The position numbers were made by a program, and so were the translations under genes. Positions 14,972 to 23,812 of a stretch of DNA of 33,691 bases are shown piece after piece. This DNA comes from Chitinophagaceae bacterium (GTDB taxonomy: Bacteria > Bacteroidota > Bacteroidia > Chitinophagales > Chitinophagaceae): contig JALNZE010000027.1 of assembly GCA_023229465.1 (NCBI GenBank), positions 1-33,691 on the forward strand. Reading direction: 5' to 3'. The notes under the pieces were generated by a model. The model saw only the letters and a program-made list of their open reading frames with translations, ran no database searches and had not been told where the DNA came from. Every line of letters starts with the position of its first letter. The stretch's first letter is position 1.

Positions 14972-17404
14972 ATGAAATCAAAAATCAGGCTTACCATTCT
15001 GCTGCTGTCATGTTTTTTACTTTTAAATAGGTCATTCGGTCAAAGCTTAGCTGAATTAGAAAAAAACAGGGTGCTCCTGCCTAACGGCTGGTCATTAACG
15101 CCGGCTGGTAATCATCTTCCACTGGGTGATCTGCCATTGAATCTGGTAGTTAGCAACCATAAAAAATATTTAGCGGTTACCAATAACGGACAGAGCAAAC
15201 AAACCATTGAATTAATCGATGCTGAAAAAGGGATCAGGCTGGATAGTATTACTATCGCAAAATCCTGGTATGGTCTTAGTTTCAGTAAGGATGATGATTT
15301 TTTGTATGCCTCAGGGGGACATGATAACCGGGTTAATAAATATGCCATCATCCATAAAAAAATGAAACTGGTTGATTCGTTTATCCTGGACAAGCCCTGG
15401 CCAAATCCAATTGGAACCGCCGGCTTAGATATTGAAGAAACCATTCACCATCAATTATTCGTGGTTACCAAGGAAGCTAAAGGCTTATTCGTATTTGATT
15501 TACATACGAAAGCCCTTATTCATAAAATTGAACTGGGAGCGGAAGCCTATGCCTGCAAAATTTCCACAGATAAACAAAAGCTTTATATTAGTTTATGGGG
15601 GGATAAAAAAATATTGGTATATGATATTAGCGCGGGCAAGCTGATTAATGAAATACCGGTGGGTGATCATCCCAATGAAATGTGGTTAACCCAAAACGGT
15701 AACTACTTATATGTAGCGAATGCGAACGATAATTCTGTATCGGTAATTAATACCAATACCAATATAGTAATTGAAACACTCAATGCAGCATTGTATCCCG
15801 GCGCACCCAGCGGCTCAACCAGCAATGGCCTCGCTTTAAGTGATGATGAGAAAACACTCTATATAGCCAACGCCGATAATAACTGCCTTGCCGTATTTGA
15901 TGTATCCGTTCCCTCAAAAAGTATCGCTAAAGGATTCATTCCTGTTGGATGGTTCCCCACTAATGTAAAAGTGGTTGGCGGAAAAATATTTGTTACAAAC
16001 GGGAAGGGAATGTCGTCATTCGCTAACCCCAGCGGGCCTAGCCCGGTTAGTAAAAAGCAAGTGGTAGTGAGTCACCAGGGTGATAGTACCAAACCTGCCG
16101 CTGTTCAGTATATAGGAGGTCTGTTTCTGGGAACTTTAAGTATTATTAGTGAACCTTCGGCCACACAGCTGGCCATTTATACAAAAGCAGTGTATACAAA
16201 CACGCCTTATTCCAAGTTGAAAGAACGCTTAGCAGAAGGTAAACCCGGTAATCCAATACCTATGAAAGTGGGCAATACATCACCTATTAAATATGTGTTT
16301 TATATCATCAAAGAAAATAGAACCTATGACCAGGTTTTGAGCGATGTAAAAGGCGGAAACGGAGATACCAGTCTGTTATTGTTTGGAGATGCTGTAACAC
16401 CTAACCAGCATAAGCTTGCCCGGGACTATGTACTGCTAGATAATTTTTATGTGGATGCAGAAGTGAGTGCGGATGGACATAATTGGAGTATGGGTGCCTA
16501 TGCAACAGATTATGTTGAAAAAAACTGGCAATCAAGTTATGGCGGAAGGGGTGGCACACATGGCACTTCCGGAACACTGGCCATTGGTAATAACAGGGAT
16601 GGTTTTATATGGGATCATTGTGAAAAAAATAAAGTTAGCTTCCGTACCTATGGTGAGTTCATTGCAGATAACCTGGGTAATAAACCAAGGATACCTGTTT
16701 TAAAAAATCATGCAGCAGTGTACGCACAGTATGGGCTTGGTGTACGTGATACCACAAGGTTCTATCAATGGAAAAGAGATTTTGATTCTCTGGTTGCCGG
16801 TAATGCATTACCTAACTTTTCCACTATCAGGTTAGGGAATAATCATACAGAAGGAATGCGTGCCGGAAGGCCCACTCCTTTTGCCTATGTGGCGGATAAC
16901 GACCTGGCTGTTGGAATGCTGATTGATCATTTAAGTAAAAGCCCTGTCTGGAAAGAGTCTGTGGTATTTATTCTGGAAGACGATGCCCAGAACGGCCCTG
17001 ACCATGTAGATGCACACAGAAGTCCGGCCTTTGTGGTAGGCCCTTTTGTAAAAAAGAAATATGTTGATCATACCATGTATACAACCTCAGGCATGTTACG
17101 TACCATGGAGTTAATACTGGGTATACCACCAATGACACAATATGACGCGGCTGCAACCCCTATGTGGAGATCCTTTACAGCGATACCTGATTTTAGTCCG
17201 TTTAATTACCTGCCTGCGAATATTGATCTGAATGAGAAGAATCCCCCAAATACACCGCTTGCCAGAATCTCAGAAAAATTTGACTGGACCAAAGAGGATG
17301 CAGTGCCTGATCTTGTTTTCAATGAAATTTTATGGCAGGGTATCAAAGGAAAGCCTGCACCTTCACCCGTTCGGGCGGCTTTTCTGAAAAGGACCCGTAA
17401 ATAA
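14972..17404 (+). CDS. secreted YVTN beta-propeller / phosphoesterase-family protein
   Basis: The 810-residue product starts with a signal peptide (cleavage near SFGQ, residue 24). Residues about 35-345 form a YVTN/lactonase-like beta-propeller with repeats such as YLYVANANDNSVSVINT and TLYIANADNNCLAVFD. Residues about 435-770 match the phosphoesterase family PF04185 of the alkaline-phosphatase superfamily: VFYIIKENRTYDQV (near 440), LLDNFYVDAEVSADGHNW (near 488-505) and EDDAQNGPDHVDAHRSP (near 669-685). These Asp, Glu and His residues are plausible metal ligands. Phospholipase C-like or phosphatase activity is a family-level inference; the substrate is unknown. It is followed by the DUF1080 gene in the same direction. 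Confidence 0.85.
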   Translation: MKSKIRLTILLLSCFLLLNRSFGQSLAELEKNRVLLPNGWSLTPAGNHLPLGDLPLNLVVSNHKKYLAVTNNGQSKQTIELIDAEKGIRLDSITIAKSWYGLSFSKDDDFLYASGGHDNRVNKYAIIHKKMKLVDSFILDKPWPNPIGTAGLDIEETIHHQLFVVTKEAKGLFVFDLHTKALIHKIELGAEAYACKISTDKQKLYISLWGDKKILVYDISAGKLINEIPVGDHPNEMWLTQNGNYLYVANANDNSVSVINTNTNIVIETLNAALYPGAPSGSTSNGLALSDDEKTLYIANADNNCLAVFDVSVPSKSIAKGFIPVGWFPTNVKVVGGKIFVTNGKGMSSFANPSGPSPVSKKQVVVSHQGDSTKPAAVQYIGGLFLGTLSIISEPSATQLAIYTKAVYTNTPYSKLKERLAEGKPGNPIPMKVGNTSPIKYVFYIIKENRTYDQVLSDVKGGNGDTSLLLFGDAVTPNQHKLARDYVLLDNFYVDAEVSADGHNWSMGAYATDYVEKNWQSSYGGRGGTHGTSGTLAIGNNRDGFIWDHCEKNKVSFRTYGEFIADNLGNKPRIPVLKNHAAVYAQYGLGVRDTTRFYQWKRDFDSLVAGNALPNFSTIRLGNNHTEGMRAGRPTPFAYVADNDLAVGMLIDHLSKSPVWKESVVFILEDDAQNGPDHVDAHRSPAFVVGPFVKKKYVDHTMYTTSGMLRTMELILGIPPMTQYDAAATPMWRSFTAIPDFSPFNYLPANIDLNEKNPPNTPLARISEKFDWTKEDAVPDLVFNEILWQGIKGKPAPSPVRAAFLKRTRK

Positions 17405-17477
17405 AACCTGGCACTGATTAAATAACCTGATAACAATTTTCCCGTCATTTTAATATGGGTTACTCCTCTGTTTTATT

Positions 17478-17514
17478 TATCTTCACGGCAGGCTTAGCCA
17501 TGTTAAATAAGCCT
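17478..17514 (+). promoter_or_regulatory. candidate promoter and 5' hairpin ahead of the DUF1080 gene
   Basis: TATCTTCA (17478-17485) is a two-mismatch TAnnTTTG box. Just downstream, AGGCTTA (17490-17496) and TAAGCCT (17508-17514) are exact inverted arms, so the transcript would begin with or close to a 7-bp hairpin. It lies 17 bases before the ATG at 17531. Support is positional only. Confidence 0.25.
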
Positions 17515-17530
17515 TGCTAAAAATAACGAT

Positions 17531-18511
17531 ATGAAAAACAGGTTGCTATCAGCCAAGAAAAACAGCAGTATCCATTTCCTATTAATGGCTGTATTGTTTA
17601 TAACCATCACATCATTCAAAACCATAGCTAGTGGTACTCCTGAGGCAAATGAGAAAGCAGTGATAGGTCGCTGGGATCTTACGGTGAATATGGATGGAAA
17701 AGAGGTTCCATCATGGCTGGAAGTGAAACTATCCGGGGTGAAAACATTGGTTGGCTATTTTGTAGCGGATGGCGGAAGTGCCCGCCCAATTGCACAGGTT
17801 CATGTGAAAGAGGGCAAGATCAGCTTCAGTATTCCACCACAATGGGAACAATCTGATAAATACATGGAGTTTGATGCTGTTTTGGAGAAAGATAAACTAA
17901 CGGGTACCATTACCAGCAGTACGGGTAAGCTTTATACATTCACCGGAGAAAGAGCGCCTTTATTAAAAAGAACTGCTGCACCTGAATGGGGAACCCCTAT
18001 CCAACTATTGAATGAAAATAACCTGGATGGCTGGCATGTTTCCGGCGCTACCAATCAATGGGTGGTAGTAAACGGCGTACTCACCAGTGCGAAGTCGGGC
18101 TCGAATATTATGACCGACAAAAAGTTTGATGATTTCAAACTGCATATTGAATTCAGGTATCCTGAAGGAAGTAATAGCGGTGTTTATTTGAGAGGAAGAT
18201 ATGAAGTACAGGTGGAAGACGATAAAGGCTTAGAGCCAACCTCTACCTATTTTGGTGGGGTCTATGGTTTTCTTACGCCCAATGAGATGGCTGTAAAAGC
18301 GCCGGGCGAATGGCAAAGTTTTGATATCACACTGGTAGGCAGAAGGGTTTCTGTAGTAGCGAATGGCAAAGCCATCATTACTGATCAAATCATCCCGGGC
18401 ATCACGGGCGGCGCGCTCGACAGCAAAGAAGGCGAGCCGGGCCCCATTTTGCTGCAAGGCGATCATGGCCCTATTGAATACAGAAATATTGTACTTACAC
18501 CGGCTAAGTAA
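17531..18511 (+). CDS. exported DUF1080 (3-keto-disaccharide hydrolase-type) protein with an extra N-terminal beta domain
   Basis: The 326-residue product has an N-terminal hydrophobic export signal (about 16-33). Residues about 42-138 form a beta-rich domain (VIGRWDLTVNMDGKEVPSWL, then VGYFVADGGSARPI) that is commonly seen fused to DUF1080. Residues about 154-325 are the DUF1080/PF06439 concanavalin-like fold: LLNENNLDGWHVSG, FDDFKLHIEFRYPEGSNSGV, YLRGRYEVQVED and GPIEYRNIVLTP. Characterised relatives act on 3-keto-glycosides, so cleavage of oxidised sugars in the periplasm or at the cell surface is inferred. It sits just upstream of the sigma/FecR/SusCD genes, and two more DUF1080 domains are encoded at 29976-32099. 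Confidence 0.85.
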   Translation: MKNRLLSAKKNSSIHFLLMAVLFITITSFKTIASGTPEANEKAVIGRWDLTVNMDGKEVPSWLEVKLSGVKTLVGYFVADGGSARPIAQVHVKEGKISFSIPPQWEQSDKYMEFDAVLEKDKLTGTITSSTGKLYTFTGERAPLLKRTAAPEWGTPIQLLNENNLDGWHVSGATNQWVVVNGVLTSAKSGSNIMTDKKFDDFKLHIEFRYPEGSNSGVYLRGRYEVQVEDDKGLEPTSTYFGGVYGFLTPNEMAVKAPGEWQSFDITLVGRRVSVVANGKAIITDQIIPGITGGALDSKEGEPGPILLQGDHGPIEYRNIVLTPAK

Positions 18512-18568
18512 TCTAAGCATGAATCACCTGTCAAAAGCGGACGGTCTTTCCCGACTAAACGGATTGTA

Positions 18569-19111
18569 TTACTCCGTTACAGTCTTCAGCAAGGGGAACT
18601 GTGATCGCAGGGTGCGACGTACCTGTGTAAGGTGATACTTAATTGTATCCGGACTGAGATTCATTTTTTCGGCGATCTCTTTATAAGTAAAACCTTCTTC
18701 CGTACTCAATATGAATATAGTACGCTGCTGTATGGGAATCTGTTTTAGAATATGTTCATACCTTTCAATGCACTCTTTTATTTCCATTACCTCTTCCTGT
18801 GTGGTTACCGGTTCCAGGCGTTTGTAAAATTGCTCTGCACGGAACTGTTCCCTGGCCGATTTCTTTAAAAAGTTGATGATGATATTTGTAGCATACATGC
18901 GTAACAGGGGAAATATTTTTTCATCATCTGTTATTTTTTCAAGATTGATCCATAGGTGTACATAAGTTTCCTGTAGTAAATCTTCTCTTGCAATTTCATT
19001 GCGGGTCATGCGTTTAATAAAATACATCAGCCTGAAATAAGTGGCCTGATAGATGCGTTCAAATCTTACCGTCTTTCTAAATGTAGGTATATCCTGATCT
19101 GGTAAATGCAT
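18569..19111 (-). CDS. ECF-type RNA polymerase sigma factor
   Basis: The 180-residue product has sigma region 2 (FERIYQATYFRLMYFIKRM, then AREDLLQETYVHLW) and region 4 (QQRTIFILSTEEGFTYKEIAEKM, helix-turn-helix LSPDTIKYHLTQVRRTL), the layout of Bacteroidota ECF sigma factors of the SusC/FecR-linked group. I chose the ATG at 19111, which has AGGAG a few bases upstream, over a GTG at 19135. It is transcribed away from the FecR gene across a 164-base gap, unlike the usual sigma-FecR-SusC-SusD order on one strand. It presumably drives the SusCD genes when FecR signals, but the promoter it reads is not evident. Confidence 0.9.
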   Translation of the reverse strand: MHLPDQDIPTFRKTVRFERIYQATYFRLMYFIKRMTRNEIAREDLLQETYVHLWINLEKITDDEKIFPLLRMYATNIIINFLKKSAREQFRAEQFYKRLEPVTTQEEVMEIKECIERYEHILKQIPIQQRTIFILSTEEGFTYKEIAEKMNLSPDTIKYHLTQVRRTLRSQFPLLKTVTE

Positions 19112-19176
19112 GTCTGCTCCTGTTAATGGAAGCACAAATTAAATTGATGAATCTTGTGAATACTGTTTCATCGAGA

Positions 19177-19214
19177 ATGGTAATAATAAATTTATATCGA
19201 TCCTATATTACCAT
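19177..19214. promoter_or_regulatory. inverted repeat between divergent sigma and FecR genes
   Basis: ATGGTAATA (19177-19185) and TATTACCAT (19206-19214) are exact inverted arms separated by 20 bases, lying between the two divergent starts. The symmetry suits a dimeric regulator that controls both directions, but AT-rich DNA makes chance arms common. A smaller pair, CTGTT/AACAG, lies at 19241-19255. Confidence 0.3.
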
Positions 19215-19275
19215 AATGTTAACTCGGCATTTATCACTACCTGTTTTCATAACAGCGTTGTGTTAATATACCGGA

Positions 19276-20424
19276 ATGGTAAATAAAGAACTACTGGTAA
19301 GATATTTTGAAGACAAAACAACACCTGAAGAATCAGTGCAGGTGATTGCTTACCTGGCTTCGGATAGTTCTGATTTCAAACTTCTGGAAAGTATTATGTT
19401 GAATTACGATGATCAGTACCCAATAAGCATTGATCAGACCGATAATATAAAAAGAGAGCAGCATTTATGGTTACTGCAACAAAAGCTGTATCTACCAATG
19501 GCTGCTGTAAAGTATCCGGCATTATATAGTATAGAACAGGCCGGTACTGAACAGGATCAAGCATCGGAAAATAAATGGGACATCAGTTGGATGAACAAAA
19601 AAACGCGAAGGTGGTATATAGCCGCTGCTGTGGTTATGGTAGTGCTTCTGTCTGCGCGACTGTACAGTCCTGAGACCGAAATAAAGCTAATGAAGGCGGC
19701 GGTTACTGCAAAAAACTATAAGGGCGCTGGCATTTTAAAACAGATTAGTAACGAATCTGATTCATTGCAAACACTGAAATTGACAGATGGTTCTGTTGTG
19801 ATATTGTATGCACATGCTGGTATATCCTATTATGTACCCTTTGGTAAATCGGGCAATAGGGATATCAGTTTGAGCGGGAAAGCTTTTTTTAATATAGCAA
19901 AAGATAAGGCCAATCCCTTTACGGTGTATAGTGGCCGTTTATCTACAACTGCCTTAGGCACTTCTTTTATGATCGACCAAAAAAAGCAGTCTACCAACGT
20001 AAAATTATATACCGGCAAAGTGGTGATTCGTTCCATTGATCCTGCATGGAAGGGTTGGAATAAAAATATATTTCTAAATCCGGGTCAGCAAATGACCTGC
20101 CACACAGATAATAGTAAGGTTGAAGTAACCAATATGCATTCCAAAAAGGAAGAGGCTGAAGTTGTAAAGAAAACGAATAGGATTTCTGAACAAACTGATG
20201 CATTGGTATTTGATAACACGCCCTTACCGGAAGTACTGGGAAAGCTGGCAAAAAAATTTCATGTAAGTATTGAGTATAATAGTGAAAAGATTGCCGATAT
20301 GTTTTTTTCAGGAACCGTTGATCAACACGATAAACTGGATGTAATACTGCATGTGATTATGCAAACAAATGAACTATCTCTTGAAGTAAAATCAGGCAGG
20401 TATAGCATTCAGAAGAATAAATAG
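19276..20424 (+). CDS. FecR-family anti-sigma factor
   Basis: The 382-residue product is a single-pass inner-membrane protein. It has a cytoplasmic N-terminal part (1-110) that should hold the sigma factor, a membrane segment at about 113-129, a periplasmic FecR domain (about 150-255, with LKLTDGSVVILYAHAGISY, ISLSGKAFFNIAKD and STTALGTSFMI), and a C-terminal DUF4974 domain (about 313-380, LVFDNTPLPEVLGKLAKKF). It should relay the state of the neighbouring outer-membrane transporter to the sigma factor encoded on the opposite strand. It is 89 bases ahead of susC on the same strand. Confidence 0.92.
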   Translation: MVNKELLVRYFEDKTTPEESVQVIAYLASDSSDFKLLESIMLNYDDQYPISIDQTDNIKREQHLWLLQQKLYLPMAAVKYPALYSIEQAGTEQDQASENKWDISWMNKKTRRWYIAAAVVMVVLLSARLYSPETEIKLMKAAVTAKNYKGAGILKQISNESDSLQTLKLTDGSVVILYAHAGISYYVPFGKSGNRDISLSGKAFFNIAKDKANPFTVYSGRLSTTALGTSFMIDQKKQSTNVKLYTGKVVIRSIDPAWKGWNKNIFLNPGQQMTCHTDNSKVEVTNMHSKKEEAEVVKKTNRISEQTDALVFDNTPLPEVLGKLAKKFHVSIEYNSEKIADMFFSGTVDQHDKLDVILHVIMQTNELSLEVKSGRYSIQKNK

Positions 20425-20513
20425 CCATACAGATTGCTAAATGAAAATTGTATTCGTGTTTCACGGGTACCTCAAGTTATATTCTGTAACCCCGACCAAT
20501 TAAAACCGCAATA

Positions 20514-23500
20514 ATGAATCTACAGGTGCAAAAAATCAGCAAAAAAACAAGCATTCTTTTTTTATGGATGATGTTATGTTTTAACCCGATATCTCAGATT
20601 TTTTCCCAAACAACCGGCAGGGCTGATGTGAGTGGGGCTTTGGTTAATGAAAAAGGAGATCCTGTTCAGGGTGCAACCATTCGCTCAAAGAATATGGTTA
20701 CACAGGAAGTACTGACCACTTTTTCGAATGAAAAAGGATTGTTTATTTTTAAACAATTGATGGTTGGAAGTAAATATGATGTGACAGCTTCGTATATAGG
20801 GTACGAGGATAATACCTATAAAAATTTTACAGTTAAACAGGGCTTGCGCAATTCCCTGTTTATAAAAATGAAAGAATCTAATAATATGTTAGAAGACTTG
20901 GTGGTTGTAGGATATGGTTCACAAAAGAAAGTGAACCTTACGGGAGCGGTTGACCAGGTTGGAGGTGAATATTTTGAAGACAGGCCTTCGGCAAATATTA
21001 CGAGAAGTTTGCAGGGGGCCATCCCAAACCTGAACATTAAGATCGTGGATGGTAAACCTACCCGTAGCGCTATCTATAATGTAAGGGGAACAACTTCTAT
21101 TGGTTCTGGCGGAAGCGCATTGGTTTTGATTGATGGTGTACCCGGTGATCCGGCTACCCTTAACCCTAATGATATTGAAACCGTATCTGTTTTAAAGGAT
21201 GCATCATCAGCAGCTATTTATGGTGCCAGAGGTGCATTTGGTGTTGTATTAATCACCACCAAATCTCCGAAGCTTAATAAAATTCAGGTTAGTTATCATG
21301 CCAATTATTCTATCAATCAGCGTACTACCACACCAGACCTGGTGTCTGATTCCTATATCTGGGCAAAAAATTTTGATGAATCCTTTTATTCCTGGAACGA
21401 CTATCTCTCTCATCCACAATCTATTAACTCTCAACTGGGCTTCTCACTTGCTTACCTTGATTCATTAAAGGCACATTCAGAAAATCCAGGCCTTCCTCAA
21501 ACCACAATTGATCCCCTGACAGGTAAATACCAATATTTCGCGAATACAGATTGGTTCAAAGAATTGTACAAAGACAATAATGCCACCATGGAACATGCAT
21601 TAAGCATTTCCGGCGGAAGCGAGAAAGTGAATTTCTCTATTTCGGGCAGGTACTATTTTCAGGATGGTATTTTCCGCTATAATACAGACAGGTTTAACCG
21701 ATATAATCTCCGGTTTAAAGGAAGTGTGAAAGTAACGGATTGGCTAACAGTCAACAGCAACTCAGATTTCTCAAGTTATACGTATTCATATCCACTCACC
21801 TCTGTTGGTGGCGTGAATGCTATCTGGCGATTAATGGCCGTAACAGCCTTCCCTATGTCGCCCATGTTAAATCCTGATGGTACAATGACCATTGTTGGCG
21901 CTTATTCTATCGGAGACTTATATTATGGTAAAAGTAAGTCTGTGGCTACTCAGAATTTTCTCAGGAATACAATCGGTTTTAATGCATCGTTGATCAAAAA
22001 CAAACTTTCATTGAAAGGGGATGGTTCATTTTTATACACCAGCACAAATGAAGAAAGGAAATTTTTTACGGTACCCTTTAGTATCAAGCCTGATGAATTG
22101 ATTACATCGGGACTGAATTATCTGTCAAACAATGAGGTAACCCAGAATTATTATGTGGGTAATTTATATGCAGACTATAATCAAATTTTTGAGAAGCATG
22201 CATTCAAATTGCTGGGTGGTGTGAATATTGAATATGACCAGGTCAAGAATACATTTGTACAAAGAGATGGTTTGCTGGTTGATAACCTGCCCGACTTTAA
22301 TCTGGCAACCGGTTTGAATTATAAAGTAACAGGAGGGGGTTCACAATGGGCAACTATCGGCGCCTTCTATCGCTTCAATTACGCTTTTAATAATAAGTAC
22401 CTGTTTGAAATGAACGGACGATATGATGGTTCTTCCAAATTCCCAACAAATCAGCGGTTTGGATTCTTCCCTTCGGCTTCTGCAGGTTGGAAAATTTCTC
22501 AGGAAAAATTTATGGATCGTACCAGGGGTTGGCTATATAACCTTAAGCTACGCGCCTCTTATGGATCGCTTGGAAATGGTAATATTGCACCTTACACTTT
22601 TGCCCAAACCATTTCATCTGCAACTTCCGGAACCATCATCAACGGCGCCTACCCTAATTACATACAACAACCCGGTGTGTTACCCAATGGACTCACCTGG
22701 GAGAAGTCAACCACCTTCGATATAGGTATGGATGCGGAACTGTTAAATAAAAAACTGGTCCTTAATGCAGACTGGTACCAGCGCAAGACAACTGGTATGA
22801 TCACATCAGGGCAGCCGCTGCCGGCAGTATTTGGTGCAACAGTACCAAGGGGTAACTATGCAGACTTGATTTCGAAAGGTTGGGAACTTTCCCTCACCTG
22901 GAATGATGAGATTAAACTGGCTGGCAAACCGTTGACCTATAGTGTTCGTTTTACATTGGCTGATAACGTTGCCCGAATCACTAAATTTTACAATCCTAAC
23001 CAGTTATTGTCAAGCTATTATGAAGGACAGCGGATGGGTGATATATGGGGCTTTGAAACAGAAGGCTTCTTTGTATCACAGGATGATATTTCAAAACATG
23101 CCAACCAGAGTTACTTTGTAGTATCCAACAGTAACAAATTACTGCCAGGAGATCTTAAATTCAAAGATCTGAATGGCGACGGGAAAGTTGACCGCGGTAA
23201 GAATACGTTGAGCGATCCGGGAGACCAGAAAGTGATAGGTAATACATCCATTCGTTTACCTTATGGTATTACAGGTAATGTTGATTGGAATAATATCAGT
23301 CTATCCTTCTTCTTTCAAGGGGTGGGTAAAAGAGACTGGTATCCTTCCACAGAAGCTGCATATTTCTGGGGTCAGTCAAACAGACCGTATAGCTTTTTGC
23401 CAACGTTCAATCTAAATAGATGGACCGAACAAAACCCAAGTCAGGATGCGTATTTCCCGCGTTACAGAGGGTATACCGCTTTGTCTGGAACGCGTGAACT

Positions 23501-23792
23501 GGCGGTGGCACAAACAAGGTATCTGCAAAATGCAAGTTATATCCGTTTGAAAAACCTGACTATTGGTTATTCACTGCCACAGCGTATGATCCGGAAACTG
23601 AAAGTGAACAGCATTCGTTTCTACTTTACCGGACAGAATTTGTTTACTTTCTCCCCAATGTATAAGAATACCAAAAACTTCGATCCCGAAGTGATAGAAG
23701 CATCTGACCTGGAAATTAATTCAGGAGGTGGAGATGGATTTTCTTACCCTATGCAGAAGAGTTACACATTCGGGTTCAGTCTTACTTTTTAA
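20514..23792 (+). CDS. SusC/RagA-family TonB-dependent outer-membrane transporter
   Basis: The 1092-residue product has a signal peptide (cleavage near IFSQ, residue 32), then a carboxypeptidase-D-like regulatory domain (about 38-115, VSGALVNEKGDPVQGATI). A plug domain follows (LEDLVVVGYGSQKKVNLTGA, LVLIDGVPGDPATLNPNDIE, VLKDASSAAIYGARGAFGVV), and then a long 22-strand-type barrel ending in the aromatic SYTFGFSLTF. It imports a bound ligand with energy from TonB, together with SusD. There is no STN domain between the signal peptide and the regulatory domain, although a FecR gene is adjacent. The ligand cannot be read from the sequence. Confidence 0.95.
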   Translation: MNLQVQKISKKTSILFLWMMLCFNPISQIFSQTTGRADVSGALVNEKGDPVQGATIRSKNMVTQEVLTTFSNEKGLFIFKQLMVGSKYDVTASYIGYEDNTYKNFTVKQGLRNSLFIKMKESNNMLEDLVVVGYGSQKKVNLTGAVDQVGGEYFEDRPSANITRSLQGAIPNLNIKIVDGKPTRSAIYNVRGTTSIGSGGSALVLIDGVPGDPATLNPNDIETVSVLKDASSAAIYGARGAFGVVLITTKSPKLNKIQVSYHANYSINQRTTTPDLVSDSYIWAKNFDESFYSWNDYLSHPQSINSQLGFSLAYLDSLKAHSENPGLPQTTIDPLTGKYQYFANTDWFKELYKDNNATMEHALSISGGSEKVNFSISGRYYFQDGIFRYNTDRFNRYNLRFKGSVKVTDWLTVNSNSDFSSYTYSYPLTSVGGVNAIWRLMAVTAFPMSPMLNPDGTMTIVGAYSIGDLYYGKSKSVATQNFLRNTIGFNASLIKNKLSLKGDGSFLYTSTNEERKFFTVPFSIKPDELITSGLNYLSNNEVTQNYYVGNLYADYNQIFEKHAFKLLGGVNIEYDQVKNTFVQRDGLLVDNLPDFNLATGLNYKVTGGGSQWATIGAFYRFNYAFNNKYLFEMNGRYDGSSKFPTNQRFGFFPSASAGWKISQEKFMDRTRGWLYNLKLRASYGSLGNGNIAPYTFAQTISSATSGTIINGAYPNYIQQPGVLPNGLTWEKSTTFDIGMDAELLNKKLVLNADWYQRKTTGMITSGQPLPAVFGATVPRGNYADLISKGWELSLTWNDEIKLAGKPLTYSVRFTLADNVARITKFYNPNQLLSSYYEGQRMGDIWGFETEGFFVSQDDISKHANQSYFVVSNSNKLLPGDLKFKDLNGDGKVDRGKNTLSDPGDQKVIGNTSIRLPYGITGNVDWNNISLSFFFQGVGKRDWYPSTEAAYFWGQSNRPYSFLPTFNLNRWTEQNPSQDAYFPRYRGYTALSGTRELAVAQTRYLQNASYIRLKNLTIGYSLPQRMIRKLKVNSIRFYFTGQNLFTFSPMYKNTKNFDPEVIEASDLEINSGGGDGFSYPMQKSYTFGFSLTF

Positions 23793-23812
23793 AGAAATAT
23801 AAACGTAAACTC

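Noticed and set aside
18512..18568. Terminator between the DUF1080 gene and the convergent sigma gene
   Set aside because: Only a 5-base inverted pair (ACGGA/TCCGT) lies nearby, partly inside the sigma gene, and no T-tract follows.
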